Below are positions 22,173 to 31,159 of a stretch of DNA of 64,000 bases, piece after piece. The first letter of the stretch is position 1; each line of letters starts with the position of its first letter. Both the position numbers and the translations under genes were made by a program. Origin of the DNA: Patescibacteria group bacterium (GTDB lineage Bacteria; Patescibacteria; Microgenomatia; UBA12405); assembly GCA_023380755.1 (NCBI GenBank), contig JAMCSD010000006.1, forward strand, positions 77,821 through 141,820, written 5' to 3'. The notes under the pieces were generated by a model. It did not search any database. It saw only the letters and a program-made list of their open reading frames with translations, and was not told where the DNA came from.

Positions 22173-25100
22173 GTGAAGTACTTAAAGTCCTGTCTAGCTG
22201 TTCTTTTAGTTGCTGTCAGTTTACTTCTGCCCGCGAAAGCTCAAGCTGTCGGTAATTTAACTGCCGTCTCCTCCACTCTTTCCTCCTCTAGTTTAGGTGC
22301 CTCCGGTGTTGATGCTACTTTCTCTCTCACCCTAGGGTCTTCACTCCCGGTTGGTGGTTACATTGAAGTTCAACTTCCCGGTAGCCTTTATTCCTATCAG
22401 GCCAATAGTGTCACCTTAACTCTGGTGAGTACCAACCCTTCCGTCGGTTCCTTGGTTTTTGTTAGCAAAGGGACTAACCCGGACACTAATTCTTTCGTTA
22501 GCCAAAGCATTTACTTAAAAACCTCCGGTGCAGTTGTCCCCGCCGGTACCGCCCTTATTTTTAAGATCGGCGGTTTAACCAATGGCAACACTGCCCAAAC
22601 TGCCACTGCTAACCTCCAAACCACTGCCACCTACCACGGCACCGTTCTTGACGGCGATAGCAGCAACAGTAGTGGTAATTATTACTTCCAACACTTAATG
22701 TCTGTTGGTACGGTCGCTTTCCAGGGTACCGTCACTAATCCTTCCAGCAACCCCGTTAATCAGGCCTGGGTTAATATTTTCCCTGCCAGCGTTTCCGGTG
22801 GGGGAGCTATGCCGCAGGGAAGTCTCACCGATTCTGCCGGGAAATACCTCATCGTCACCACCAATGTTAACGTTGGTACCTCTTATTCTCTTCAGGTCTT
22901 TGCTCCTTTTAATGGTGGCGGCAACTTGGTTACCCCCGATACCTATACCGCGCTTTATAACAATTCACCGATTACCAAAAATTTCCAATTTACTACCGCC
23001 ACCAAAACCATTACCGGTACCGTTTCTTACAATGGCACTGCCATTGGGGTTACTGGCGCTCAAGTTAGCGCCTTCAAAATGAATGGTTCCGGTTTTGCTC
23101 AAACTACCACTGATTCTTCCGGTCACTTCACTTTTACTGTCGGCGGTGGCGATTGGGGAGTTTCCCCCCAGGCCGGCAATAATTCTGATTGGTCCTACGG
23201 TCAGCCACCAGTTACCGTCAAATTTGCCACCGACAACAGTACCGAAAGCCAAACTGCTGATTTCACTGTTTATAAAGCTTCCGCCCACGTTACTGGTCGC
23301 TTGCTAAAACCCAATGGTTCCCCCGTTACGTCTCTGGACGGTCTGGGTATTGGTGTTTTTAGCCAGGAAGGTAAAGGCGGCGGCGGTCAAATCAATAATG
23401 ATCTCGGCACTTTTTCCGTGGCCGTCCCCCCGGGAACTTATATGATTAATGTCTGGGCACCACCCATTAGTACTTACGGTACTCCGTCCGTTGATCCGGT
23501 GACTGTCGTTGATGGCCAAACCAAAGATGTCGGAGATATTACCTTAATCAACAAAGACTCCACAATTACTGGTTCCGTTAAAAACAGTCAGGGTGTTGGT
23601 GTTTCTGGGGTGAATATTAATGCCTTTGTCCGCGATGGCGGTGGCTTTTCCCAAGCTACGACTGACAACAGCGGTAACTTTACCTTAAGCGTTACTGCCG
23701 GCCATTGGACCGTCCAGCCATTCCTTAATATGTCTTCCTCCTATGCCCTTGATACCCCTCCCCAGGATGTGACAGTTACCTCGTCAGCTTCCGCCACCGT
23801 TAACTTCACTGTTAAAAGCGCTTCGGTGACTATTAGTGGTGTTGTTCAGGATACTAACGGTAACCCACTCTCCATCTATGGTTATGCCTTTGCCGAAAAC
23901 CCCAATGGGGGCATGATGGGCCCCGGCGGCTTAGGTGGCCCCATTGAACGTGGTTCCTTCTCCTTCAAAGTGCCGGCTGGCACCTACACCATTAATGCCG
24001 GTATCGCTCCTGGTTCTGGCTACACTCCCAGTTCCGGTACTACCGTTACCGTGAATGATGGCGATACCAAAAATGTGGTCGTCACTCTCGCTTCCAACGA
24101 TTCCACCATTACCGGCTCTATCGTTAACAGTCAGGGAACTGCTATTAGCGGTACTGGAATCCAGGTATTTGCGGTTTCTCACGGTGGTGGTCACGAAGCC
24201 TTCCAGCAAGGAATTGTTAGTGGCAGCACTTATACCATTAGTGTTGCTGCTGGTGATTGGTCCTTAGGCTTTTTCGTCGACCCCAGCTCCGGCTACATGT
24301 CTTCGCCTCCGGGTTCCGCTGATAAATTTACTATTACCAGTGGCGAAACTTTTACTAAAAATATTAGCCTCCTATCCGCTAACTCCACTATCACTGGTAA
24401 GATTACCAAGCCTGATGGCTCAGCGGCCGCTGGTGTTTTTGTCTCGGTTGATAATCGTGAAACTCAAAATAAAGACTACTTTAATGGCGCTCCCACCGAT
24501 AGTAACGGCAATTATACTGTCAAAATTACTGCCGGTACTTACAAAGTCCGCGTTAATGTTGCTCCCGGTCAGGGTTATCTTTCTCCGGCGGAACAAAATA
24601 TTACTGTTGCTGATAGCCAAACTCAGACAGCCAACTTTTCTCTTCGGCAATCCGATGCCACTATTTCCGGTACTGTTACTCTTAACGGTTCCGGAACCCC
24701 CGCCTATGTCTATGCCTGGTCGGATGACGGCGGCTTTGCCCAATCTAACGCTATTTCCGATGGTACCTATAGTCTCTCTGTTTCCCAAGGTACTACCTGG
24801 CATGTTGGTGCCCGCTATGAAAATGGTACCAATCCCTATCAGTCGAATGAAACCATCATTTCCCTTAATTCAGCTACGGCGACGGCCGATTTAACTTTAT
24901 CTGCCCCTTCTTATTCTCTGCCCCAAGCTTTGACCACTACCTTTGATGCTACCAAGCCTAAAATTATTAACCTAACTGATGGCGCTGAAATCAATATTCC
25001 GGCTAATGCCTTAGCCTCTTCCGGCAGCGTTACTCTGACCATTAGCCCCAAAGCCTCTTTGCCGGTCAAGAAAGGAGATAAACCGGTCTGGTATGGCTAT

Positions 25101-25937
25101 CAATTTACGGCCACCGACAGCAATGGCCAATCGATCACCAGTTTCAATAGTGCCATCACCATTACCTTTCCTTATACCGATGCTCAGTTAACTGCCCAAG
25201 GTATCACTGCCGATGATCTTATCCCCTCATATTTTGATGACACCTCCGGTACTTGGAAAAAGGTGAGCAATGTAACCGTTGACACCACCAACAAGACCGT
25301 TACTATCTCCACTGACCATTTTACCGATTACGCCCTAACTGCCAATATTACCAACTCCGGTAACAGCCAAAACTCATCACCTTCCGTTTCCACCACCTCC
25401 TCTACGCCAGGCTGTGGCGATCTTTCGCCCGCTTCTGCCCCTCAGATTTTTCAGATTAATCGTACCCGGACTAGCGCCAAGATCTACTTTGTCCCGGCCA
25501 TGAATCCGGTAACCTATTACTACCTTTCTTACGGTCTTAAACCTGGTGATGACCGTTACGGCGTTAGTTTTAACCAAGGGGCTTCATCCGGCGCTTTAAC
25601 TTTTACTGTTGATCATCTTTCTCCTCGCGCGACCTATTACTTCCGGATTCGCGCTGGCAATGGCTGTACTCCTGGTCCCTGGTCGGACTGGTTTCCCAAA
25701 GGCAAATATAAAGTAACATATTCCACCACTAGTACCGCCTCCACCCCAACTACTCTGAAAAGGACTGCTTCCAAAGTCGCTGCTCCGGCTCTCGATACTC
25801 AGCCCGAGCCCACTACCGCTCCCGCTGCCCCCCAACCTCAAACGGCTGCCCCTCCCGTCGTTACCACTCCCGCTAAGCCCACTCCGGCTCCACCCTCCCT
25901 TTGGCAGCGAATCAAACAATTCTTTAGCTGGCTATAA
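22173..25937 (+). CDS. Large secreted repeat protein (carboxypeptidase-regulatory-like domains)
   Basis: 1254 residues from GTG 22173. A signal peptide (MKYLKSCLAVLLVAVSLLL, cleavage near AQA) is followed by a beta domain, then eight tandem CarboxypepD-reg/SpaA-like beta domains, recognisable from openings such as STITGSVKNSQGVGVSG, STITGKITKPDGSAAAG and ATISGTVTLNGSGTP. After about residue 910 comes a ZU5/GAIN-like segment (INIPANALASSGSVTLTI), an FN3 domain with paired cysteines, and a Pro/Thr-rich linker ending in the amphipathic LWQRIKQFFSWL. No LPxTG or other known anchor is present. Role: surface stalk or adhesin. Its stop overlaps the convergent gene by 6 bases. Confidence 0.85.
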   Translation: MKYLKSCLAVLLVAVSLLLPAKAQAVGNLTAVSSTLSSSSLGASGVDATFSLTLGSSLPVGGYIEVQLPGSLYSYQANSVTLTLVSTNPSVGSLVFVSKGTNPDTNSFVSQSIYLKTSGAVVPAGTALIFKIGGLTNGNTAQTATANLQTTATYHGTVLDGDSSNSSGNYYFQHLMSVGTVAFQGTVTNPSSNPVNQAWVNIFPASVSGGGAMPQGSLTDSAGKYLIVTTNVNVGTSYSLQVFAPFNGGGNLVTPDTYTALYNNSPITKNFQFTTATKTITGTVSYNGTAIGVTGAQVSAFKMNGSGFAQTTTDSSGHFTFTVGGGDWGVSPQAGNNSDWSYGQPPVTVKFATDNSTESQTADFTVYKASAHVTGRLLKPNGSPVTSLDGLGIGVFSQEGKGGGGQINNDLGTFSVAVPPGTYMINVWAPPISTYGTPSVDPVTVVDGQTKDVGDITLINKDSTITGSVKNSQGVGVSGVNINAFVRDGGGFSQATTDNSGNFTLSVTAGHWTVQPFLNMSSSYALDTPPQDVTVTSSASATVNFTVKSASVTISGVVQDTNGNPLSIYGYAFAENPNGGMMGPGGLGGPIERGSFSFKVPAGTYTINAGIAPGSGYTPSSGTTVTVNDGDTKNVVVTLASNDSTITGSIVNSQGTAISGTGIQVFAVSHGGGHEAFQQGIVSGSTYTISVAAGDWSLGFFVDPSSGYMSSPPGSADKFTITSGETFTKNISLLSANSTITGKITKPDGSAAAGVFVSVDNRETQNKDYFNGAPTDSNGNYTVKITAGTYKVRVNVAPGQGYLSPAEQNITVADSQTQTANFSLRQSDATISGTVTLNGSGTPAYVYAWSDDGGFAQSNAISDGTYSLSVSQGTTWHVGARYENGTNPYQSNETIISLNSATATADLTLSAPSYSLPQALTTTFDATKPKIINLTDGAEINIPANALASSGSVTLTISPKASLPVKKGDKPVWYGYQFTATDSNGQSITSFNSAITITFPYTDAQLTAQGITADDLIPSYFDDTSGTWKKVSNVTVDTTNKTVTISTDHFTDYALTANITNSGNSQNSSPSVSTTSSTPGCGDLSPASAPQIFQINRTRTSAKIYFVPAMNPVTYYYLSYGLKPGDDRYGVSFNQGASSGALTFTVDHLSPRATYYFRIRAGNGCTPGPWSDWFPKGKYKVTYSTTSTASTPTTLKRTASKVAAPALDTQPEPTTAPAAPQPQTAAPPVVTTPAKPTPAPPSLWQRIKQFFSWL

Positions 25938-26933
25938 GTACCTAAAAATCTGATACCAAAAGTTTACTGTCCAAGCATCCACCTCTTCTAACTGGTGAGC
26001 TAACCAATTCATCATTTTAGTTATCGGGCTGACATTTTTATCCACCGCCCCTAACACTTGCGGATTGTTTTCCGAATACAGCAGCAATTGCGTCCCCATC
26101 GTACTTCTTTCCCCCAACACCTTTTTGCTGACATATAGAGATTTTTGCAGTTCCTCTTCCTGAGGACTAATTTTATCCGGCAGAATTAAATAAGAAATCT
26201 TGGCTAAATCTTTAATAATATTTGTTCCTCGGCCGTCATTGGCCAGTACCATCGAGCTTGGTAAAAATTCCACCGTCGCCAACCCCGGGCTTTTTCCTTG
26301 AAAATAAACTGTCCCAAAATGCCCATGATCTTCGGTGTATCCGGGATTCGGCAGTCCGCCGCTTAAGCGGACATAACCTGCCTCGTTGTTAATTTCTTTT
26401 TGGATAAAAATTGTTGCCAGGGAGTCATCGGTTGTCACTTCGACCACTTGCATTTTGCTTGGTTCGAAAGATAAATCCGACTGGATAGCATTAATCGGAG
26501 TCTTAATATTAGACACATCAATATCCATCGGAAATATTTCCTCCAGGCGGTATTTATTTTTATCCGGGATCACGAAAGACACCGTCTTTGGTGTTGGCGG
26601 GAATCCCATATTAAAAAGTATCTTGCTTTCTGCAAACACCAACCCCATACTCACGATAGTCATTAACAAAATCACTGCCAGATTAAGGCTGATCAAGTTG
26701 AATAAGTTTTTGTGGTTGCAAAGAACGGATTCGGTTTCGTTTTGGCCTCCATAATAACGATATCTTGTTAATCGGCAATATAAGCATGGTGTCCGCCGTG
26801 GGAAAATTATTAGCCAAATCGGGTAGGCAAAGAAAAGAAAAACCCCAAAAACAGCCACAAAATGAACTAGTAACCACGAACCTGTCAAGATTAAAAACGC
26901 CTGCCTTAGTATTACGCCAACATTCGGTAACAA
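25932..26933 (-). CDS. Membrane-anchored cohesin-like domain protein
   Basis: 333 residues from TTG 26933; the exact start is uncertain because no ATG precedes the first membrane helix. Two N-terminal membrane segments (about 10-45 and 80-105) flank a short loop with CLYC. An exported domain follows with the cohesin layout: SDLSFEPSKMQVVEVTTDD, a middle NNEAGYVRLSGGLPNPG, GTVYFQGKSPGLATVEFLP, and the final VLANDGRGTNI. The C-terminus is amphipathic (NFWYQIFRYL). Cohesins bind dockerins, and the gene just upstream encodes a dockerin-like protein, 24 bases away, so the pair probably interacts at the cell surface. Confidence 0.72.
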   Translation of the reverse strand: MLPNVGVILRQAFLILTGSWLLVHFVAVFGVFLFFAYPIWLIIFPRRTPCLYCRLTRYRYYGGQNETESVLCNHKNLFNLISLNLAVILLMTIVSMGLVFAESKILFNMGFPPTPKTVSFVIPDKNKYRLEEIFPMDIDVSNIKTPINAIQSDLSFEPSKMQVVEVTTDDSLATIFIQKEINNEAGYVRLSGGLPNPGYTEDHGHFGTVYFQGKSPGLATVEFLPSSMVLANDGRGTNIIKDLAKISYLILPDKISPQEEELQKSLYVSKKVLGERSTMGTQLLLYSENNPQVLGAVDKNVSPITKMMNWLAHQLEEVDAWTVNFWYQIFRYL

Positions 26934-26957
26934 CTCCGCATAAAACGACTAAAACAT

Positions 26958-27713
26958 CTATCTACCACTATAATACAGCAAAATTGATAAATCAATCAAA
27001 TTACATTGGGTGTCTCGATTTAAATCACACCCCTTAGTTTTTTCTGGTTCCTGAGCCAATGATGCTTGCCACAAATCAAACCATTTTTTGGCAGCCGCAA
27101 ACACTTCTCCGACTTCAATTCGGCCACTTCGGTTTTCATCAAAGAATTGCACTACGCCCGGTAACACCGGTGTTGGTGTCGGCATCACCATCGGGGTTAA
27201 TTTTTGAGCCTGAGAGGGGGCTGCCTTTGAAGGGGTGTTAGTGGGGTGGCTGGTGGCTGCTGGTACTGGCGTCGTGGTCGCGGCGGAGCCTGCTGTCGGT
27301 GTATTGGTGGGTATTGGAGTTAAGGTAGCTGTGACTGTCGCGGTGACCGTAGGGATCAGTGTTGCCGTGGGCGTTGGAGTTGCTGTCAGTGTTGGGGTTG
27401 GTGTCCTTGTGGGTGTTAAAGTTGGCGTTATGGTTGGCGTTGGCCGTGGTCCGCACCTCGAGAAATCATAGCTGCAGGCAATATCACACGCCAGAGTCCC
27501 CGGGCCGTAACCTTGATTTCTACAAGTCGCACCATTTAAATTATTCCCCTCACAATCTTCACTGCCCTCGACAATCCCATCACCACAGACATTAATCCGA
27601 ACTGTCGCCGCAACTTGTTGCAAAGCCAACGCCGTTAATTTCCATCCGCCCCCTGCCAACCCCCATATTGCCAAACTAAACCACAGTAGTAAATGCTTCC
27701 TTAAAAAGGACAT
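26958..27713 (-). CDS. Secreted protein with dockerin-like C-terminus and PT-rich stalk
   Basis: 251 residues. A signal peptide (about 1-31) precedes a Cys-rich DSL/EGF-like module typical of exported CPR and eukaryote-like proteins (CGDGIVEGSEDCEGNNLNG ... CRNQGYGPGTLAC), a long Pro/Thr/Ala stalk (about 90-185) and two EF-hand-like repeats: FFDENRSGRIEVGEVF and CDLNRDTQCNLIDLSILL, the type I dockerin pattern. The second repeat has Cys instead of the usual Gly at one position. The stalk repeat causes long shadow frames on the other strand. Expected role: Ca2+-dependent binding to the cohesin-like protein encoded next. Confidence 0.78.
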   Translation of the reverse strand: MSFLRKHLLLWFSLAIWGLAGGGWKLTALALQQVAATVRINVCGDGIVEGSEDCEGNNLNGATCRNQGYGPGTLACDIACSYDFSRCGPRPTPTITPTLTPTRTPTPTLTATPTPTATLIPTVTATVTATLTPIPTNTPTAGSAATTTPVPAATSHPTNTPSKAAPSQAQKLTPMVMPTPTPVLPGVVQFFDENRSGRIEVGEVFAAAKKWFDLWQASLAQEPEKTKGCDLNRDTQCNLIDLSILLYYSGR

Positions 27714-27721
27714 CCATTTGA

Positions 27722-28321
27722 CTATTTCTTCAAATTTACCTGAATATTAAAAAACTTTTTAATCATTACCAGAATCACCACTCCGGCAATGGCGGCCATA
27801 ATTCTATTTGTCCAGGGTTGGTGCAGGTTTAAAAAGGTGATCACCCGATAATACATTCCTTCCCATAAACTTGAGGGATCCACCGTAAAATACAATTTCG
27901 CCGCGGCTGCAATTCCTACTGCCGTAATTCCTTCTGCCCCTTTCCGGACCGGATGTCCCTCGAGGTAGGCAAAATAAGCCCCCGGAGTCATTTTTAGAGG
28001 TAAATTTAAAGTAATACTCACTGTCTGGGCCTGATTTGGCGGTAAACTGAATTTTTGGGGGGAGAATGTAAACCAATTTTCCGGAGGGGCTAGCTCTTTC
28101 TGCGCTTGATGATAGGTGACGGCCACTTCGTATTCTGTCGTCTCATCACCGGTGTTAATTACTGTTAACGACGGTAGCCGGTAAATAGTTCCCGCTTTTA
28201 ATTTTTCATCGACCACAATCTTGCCGGTTCCTACTCCCACTCCAATTCTGGCCCAGGTCGGAATCACTACGAGAAAGAATAAAAAGCCAACTAGAACTAA
28301 CGTCGCTTTTATTACTTTCAT
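27722..28321 (-). CDS. DUF916-like exported membrane protein
   Basis: 199 residues: signal peptide (1-24), an exported Ig-like domain (VDEKLKAGTIYRLPSLTVIN; TEYEVAVTYHQ; SLPPNQAQTVSITLNLPLKMTPGAYFAYL), then a C-terminal membrane helix (about 168-188) and a basic tail. This is the plan of the DUF916 / WxL-interacting proteins of Firmicutes, whose exported part binds peptidoglycan or WxL proteins. Only 8 bases separate it from the dockerin gene and 47 from the preceding WxL-like gene. The family call is by layout and strand pattern, not by an exact motif. Confidence 0.65.
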   Translation of the reverse strand: MKVIKATLVLVGFLFFLVVIPTWARIGVGVGTGKIVVDEKLKAGTIYRLPSLTVINTGDETTEYEVAVTYHQAQKELAPPENWFTFSPQKFSLPPNQAQTVSITLNLPLKMTPGAYFAYLEGHPVRKGAEGITAVGIAAAAKLYFTVDPSSLWEGMYYRVITFLNLHQPWTNRIMAAIAGVVILVMIKKFFNIQVNLKK

Positions 28322-28368
28322 CTAAAATAAATTTAACACAAAATTCCGGAAATAGATAGGGAATTTAA

Positions 28369-28893
28369 CTAGGGTGCCACTGCTTGGATGGTGACGTCGA
28401 CCGACTGCTGCGTATAATTCGATGAACTAGTTGGTGTGCCTAACTGCAAATCAAACCACAAAGTCCCTCCCACTCCGACGCTGGTCTGTAATGTCCCGTT
28501 AGTGGTAATAATCGTGTTCCATGTTGGCGCCGAATCACAATTACTAGTACACCATTTATGAGTGTAAATATCCGAGCCCGCAGTTGACCCTACTGCTAAT
28601 GTCCAATTGGCAGAATTTTGTCCTCTGATATTTATATTTTCCGTAATGTTACCATCGTTAGTTAACACCTGGCTATCGTTTAACATCCCACCGCGATTGG
28701 TTGTATCTTTACTGGTGCCGACTCCCATCACTCCATAAGTAATAGTGGCATCGCTCACACCCACCGAAATATTTTGGGCAGTGACCGTTGCCGCTACCGA
28801 CGCCTCTGTTGCTGATTGGGTCTTACTGGCCAATACCCCATATAAGAAAAACATTATCACCGCTACTAGTCCAAAACCTCTATAAATATTCAT
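28369..28893 (-). CDS. WxL-like small surface protein
   Basis: 174 residues with a signal peptide (1-27). The mature part is one all-beta domain: VSDATITYGVMGVGTSKDTT, TNDGNITENINIRGQNSANW, TLAVG, a disulfide loop WCTSNCD and the terminal YTQQSVDVTIQAVAP. The same domain ends the next protein upstream (28936-30531), where VNFGTLGLGTSKDTT matches TITYGVMGVGTSKDTT. It resembles WxL-domain proteins in size and in having a DUF916-like neighbour. Likely a non-covalently held surface subunit. Confidence 0.65.
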   Translation of the reverse strand: MNIYRGFGLVAVIMFFLYGVLASKTQSATEASVAATVTAQNISVGVSDATITYGVMGVGTSKDTTNRGGMLNDSQVLTNDGNITENINIRGQNSANWTLAVGSTAGSDIYTHKWCTSNCDSAPTWNTIITTNGTLQTSVGVGGTLWFDLQLGTPTSSSNYTQQSVDVTIQAVAP

Positions 28894-28935
28894 CTAACTT
28901 ACCCTTATTAATACTACATAACCATAAAATTCCTG

Positions 28936-30531
28936 TCAAGGGGTAGTTGCCATAATAGTAACCGTTGAACCATAGGCGTTAAAACTTTCCGTACTTGTCG
29001 GCATGGTTAATTTAAAAAAAACTACCCTGGTTGTCCCTGCCCCCACCGCCGTATCCAGATCCACCGGAGTATCCGCACTCGTAAAGGTCGTCCACCCCAC
29101 CCCGTCTTTGGAAAATTCCCACTGTACTTGCGTGGTCCCATTATTGCTGCTCAGATACCAGATATTGCTCCCTTCAGCAAACTGGCTGCTCTTAATTTGT
29201 AAATTAGCTGTCCCGGAATCCACCCTGACTGATTGGGGATCATTTACCCCGTTACCCGTTGTGTCCTTACTCGTTCCCAGCCCCAGAGTTCCAAAATTAA
29301 CTGCCCCATCACTTAATAGGCTGATAGACAATGCCAGGCTGGTGGTTACCTCACCCACTGGCGAGTAGCTTCCGTTATTACCGTTGTACCCCCGTACCTG
29401 GTAGCGGTATAGAGTTCCCGCTTGTAAACCGGAATCGGGGTATGTGTTACCCACAATATTCGAGGCAATTTGCAAAAAATTCGAACACCCCGATCCGCTG
29501 CACCGCTCCACCAGATAGCTGTCCGCGCCCCCCGCTGCTTCCGTCCAGCCAACGGTCAATGATGTTCCCTGAATATTAGAAAACGACAGTGTTGATGGTG
29601 CCCCCGGCCGGGTCTTAACTGACACCTCCGCCGACAGGGGCGATACCACACTATTAATATCCTGGTTAGCCACCGCATAATAATAAGTAGTGTTCCCGGT
29701 CGTCCCCGTATCGGTGTACGCCGTTGTTCCGATGTTCGCTAAAAATGTCGTCACCGGTGAAGCTGTATTCCGGTAAACTTTGTAAGGGTCAGCAGCATGC
29801 AACCCCGGGGTGTTGCTGCCTCCCACACTTCCGGTCCACGTTAAGTAAACATTGGTCGTGTCTACCGGCGCCGTTCCCGCTAATCCCACTGGGGCGACGT
29901 TAACAATAATATTATCGATGCCTAAGGTAATTGGGCTGTTATTAGTTTTATGGTTCCGAGTAATACTTCGTAGAGTTGCTCTGATCGTGTAAGTCGTCCC
30001 GCCGCTTAAGTTAATATCAGAGCCAAATGTTTGGGTTTGCCATGCTTGATTAGTGTTAAAAGAGATACAGCCTAAGTTGCTTACAAAATTGGTGTTGGTC
30101 GCATCATACAGGTCCAACCTAATCCAGCTGCTATTTGCTGTTGTACTCCAGTAAGTTGAATTTCCATAATAATCAAATTGCCCCTTAGCCTTGACCGTCC
30201 CTGTTCCCGGCGCTATAAAAGTCTGGTAAATCATTGCCTTCCCGATTACATTCTGACCCGAAGCAGTTACTGCCTGATAAGCTCCTTGCCCGGCCAGGTT
30301 GGCATTATAACCCACACTGGCCATCGCGTTTTCTGCCGAAGAAGTGGTGGCTCCGCAGGTGTCAGTACCGTTACCATTAGTGCTGCTCCAGCCGTTCGCA
30401 TTGCCGTTAAAGTTCCAATTGCTGGCATAATTTAATGCCCTTACCCACCACCCCCGCTCCCGACTTTGCAGGAACCACAGACCCAAAACTATTACAATGC
30501 CCAACATTATCCCTCGTGATAACGCCTTCAT
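28936..30531 (-). CDS. Large surface protein: carbohydrate-binding-like, FN3 and WxL-like domains
   Basis: 531 residues from ATG 30531; the TTG at 30540 directly follows the -10 box TATACT (30547-30542). An N-terminal membrane/signal segment (about 5-22) is followed by a jelly-roll like region (ASNWNFNGNANGWSS ... TVKAKGQFDYYGNSTYW), two FN3 domains (DTTNVYLTWTGS; SLTVGWTEAAGGADSYLVER) and a C-terminal WxL-like domain shared with the 28369 gene. Probably exported and surface-held through the last domain. It heads the five-gene cluster and is divergent from the acetyltransferase gene. Confidence 0.72.
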   Translation of the reverse strand: MKALSRGIMLGIVIVLGLWFLQSRERGWWVRALNYASNWNFNGNANGWSSTNGNGTDTCGATTSSAENAMASVGYNANLAGQGAYQAVTASGQNVIGKAMIYQTFIAPGTGTVKAKGQFDYYGNSTYWSTTANSSWIRLDLYDATNTNFVSNLGCISFNTNQAWQTQTFGSDINLSGGTTYTIRATLRSITRNHKTNNSPITLGIDNIIVNVAPVGLAGTAPVDTTNVYLTWTGSVGGSNTPGLHAADPYKVYRNTASPVTTFLANIGTTAYTDTGTTGNTTYYYAVANQDINSVVSPLSAEVSVKTRPGAPSTLSFSNIQGTSLTVGWTEAAGGADSYLVERCSGSGCSNFLQIASNIVGNTYPDSGLQAGTLYRYQVRGYNGNNGSYSPVGEVTTSLALSISLLSDGAVNFGTLGLGTSKDTTGNGVNDPQSVRVDSGTANLQIKSSQFAEGSNIWYLSSNNGTTQVQWEFSKDGVGWTTFTSADTPVDLDTAVGAGTTRVVFFKLTMPTSTESFNAYGSTVTIMATTP

Positions 30532-30579
30532 GCCTGTCAATAGTATAAATCAAATGTTTATAATAAAATAAAAATTGTT

Positions 30580-31116
30580 ATGGTACCTAACTCTTCCCTC
30601 CCTGCCTCTGTTGAAATCGTCACTTTGCCCTCATCGGCGTGGGAGCTTTACAAAACCCTCCGGCTTTTATCTTTAAAAGAATCTCCCCAGGCTTTTGCCA
30701 CTCGTTATGATGACGAAGCCTCGGCACCCGATTCTTTTTGGCAGGACCGTTTGCAAGCCGCTGCCGATGGCCGTAGCTGGACAATCTTTGCCAAATTAAA
30801 CAACCAATTAATCGGTATGATGTCCGCCTATCAGCGGGATGATGCCGACCGGACCAACCGTATTGCCGAGGTTGTCGGTGTTTACCTCGTTCCCCGTTTC
30901 CGGGGGCAGGGTATTTCTGGTCAACTTTTGGATGCCCTCCTCGGGCAGCTGAAAAAAAGTGGCATCGTTACCGTCAGGCTGTCTGTCAACGAAGATCAAT
31001 TAGCGGCCATCAATCTTTATTTCAATAAAGGCTTCCAATTAAAAAGCAAAGAGCATGTCATACTTGGCGATGGCCAGGATCATTTAGTTCTCCTGATGGA
31101 AAAGTCTCTGGCTTAG
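30580..31116 (+). CDS. GNAT-family N-acetyltransferase
   Basis: 178 residues. The acetyl-CoA loop is in VYLVPRFRGQGISGQLLDALL (GNAT motif A, RxxGxG), followed by the motif B region VTVRLSVNEDQLAAINLYFNKGF. The N-terminal half has EIVTLPSSAWELYKTLRLLSLKESP, common in GNATs close to ribosomal-protein or aminoglycoside acetyltransferases. Cytosolic; the acceptor is unknown. TAAAAT (30564-30569) and TATAAT (30559-30564) lie 10-15 bases before the ATG. Confidence 0.87.
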   Translation: MVPNSSLPASVEIVTLPSSAWELYKTLRLLSLKESPQAFATRYDDEASAPDSFWQDRLQAAADGRSWTIFAKLNNQLIGMMSAYQRDDADRTNRIAEVVGVYLVPRFRGQGISGQLLDALLGQLKKSGIVTVRLSVNEDQLAAINLYFNKGFQLKSKEHVILGDGQDHLVLLMEKSLA

Positions 31117-31125
31117 TGAAGGCAT

Positions 31126-31154
31126 TTGACACCATTTGTGAGGGAGTCTACAAT
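31126..31154 (+). promoter_or_regulatory. Promoter for a leaderless exported-protein mRNA
   Basis: Exact TTGACA (31126-31131), 17-base spacer, TACAAT (31149-31154), 5 bases, ATG 31160. One of the clearest examples of the leaderless layout in the window. Confidence 0.7.
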
Positions 31155-31159
31155 CAAGC

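Noticed and set aside
27235..27471. Val/Gly-rich reading frame on the plus strand
   Set aside because: It is the complement of the Pro/Thr stalk in the dockerin-like gene.
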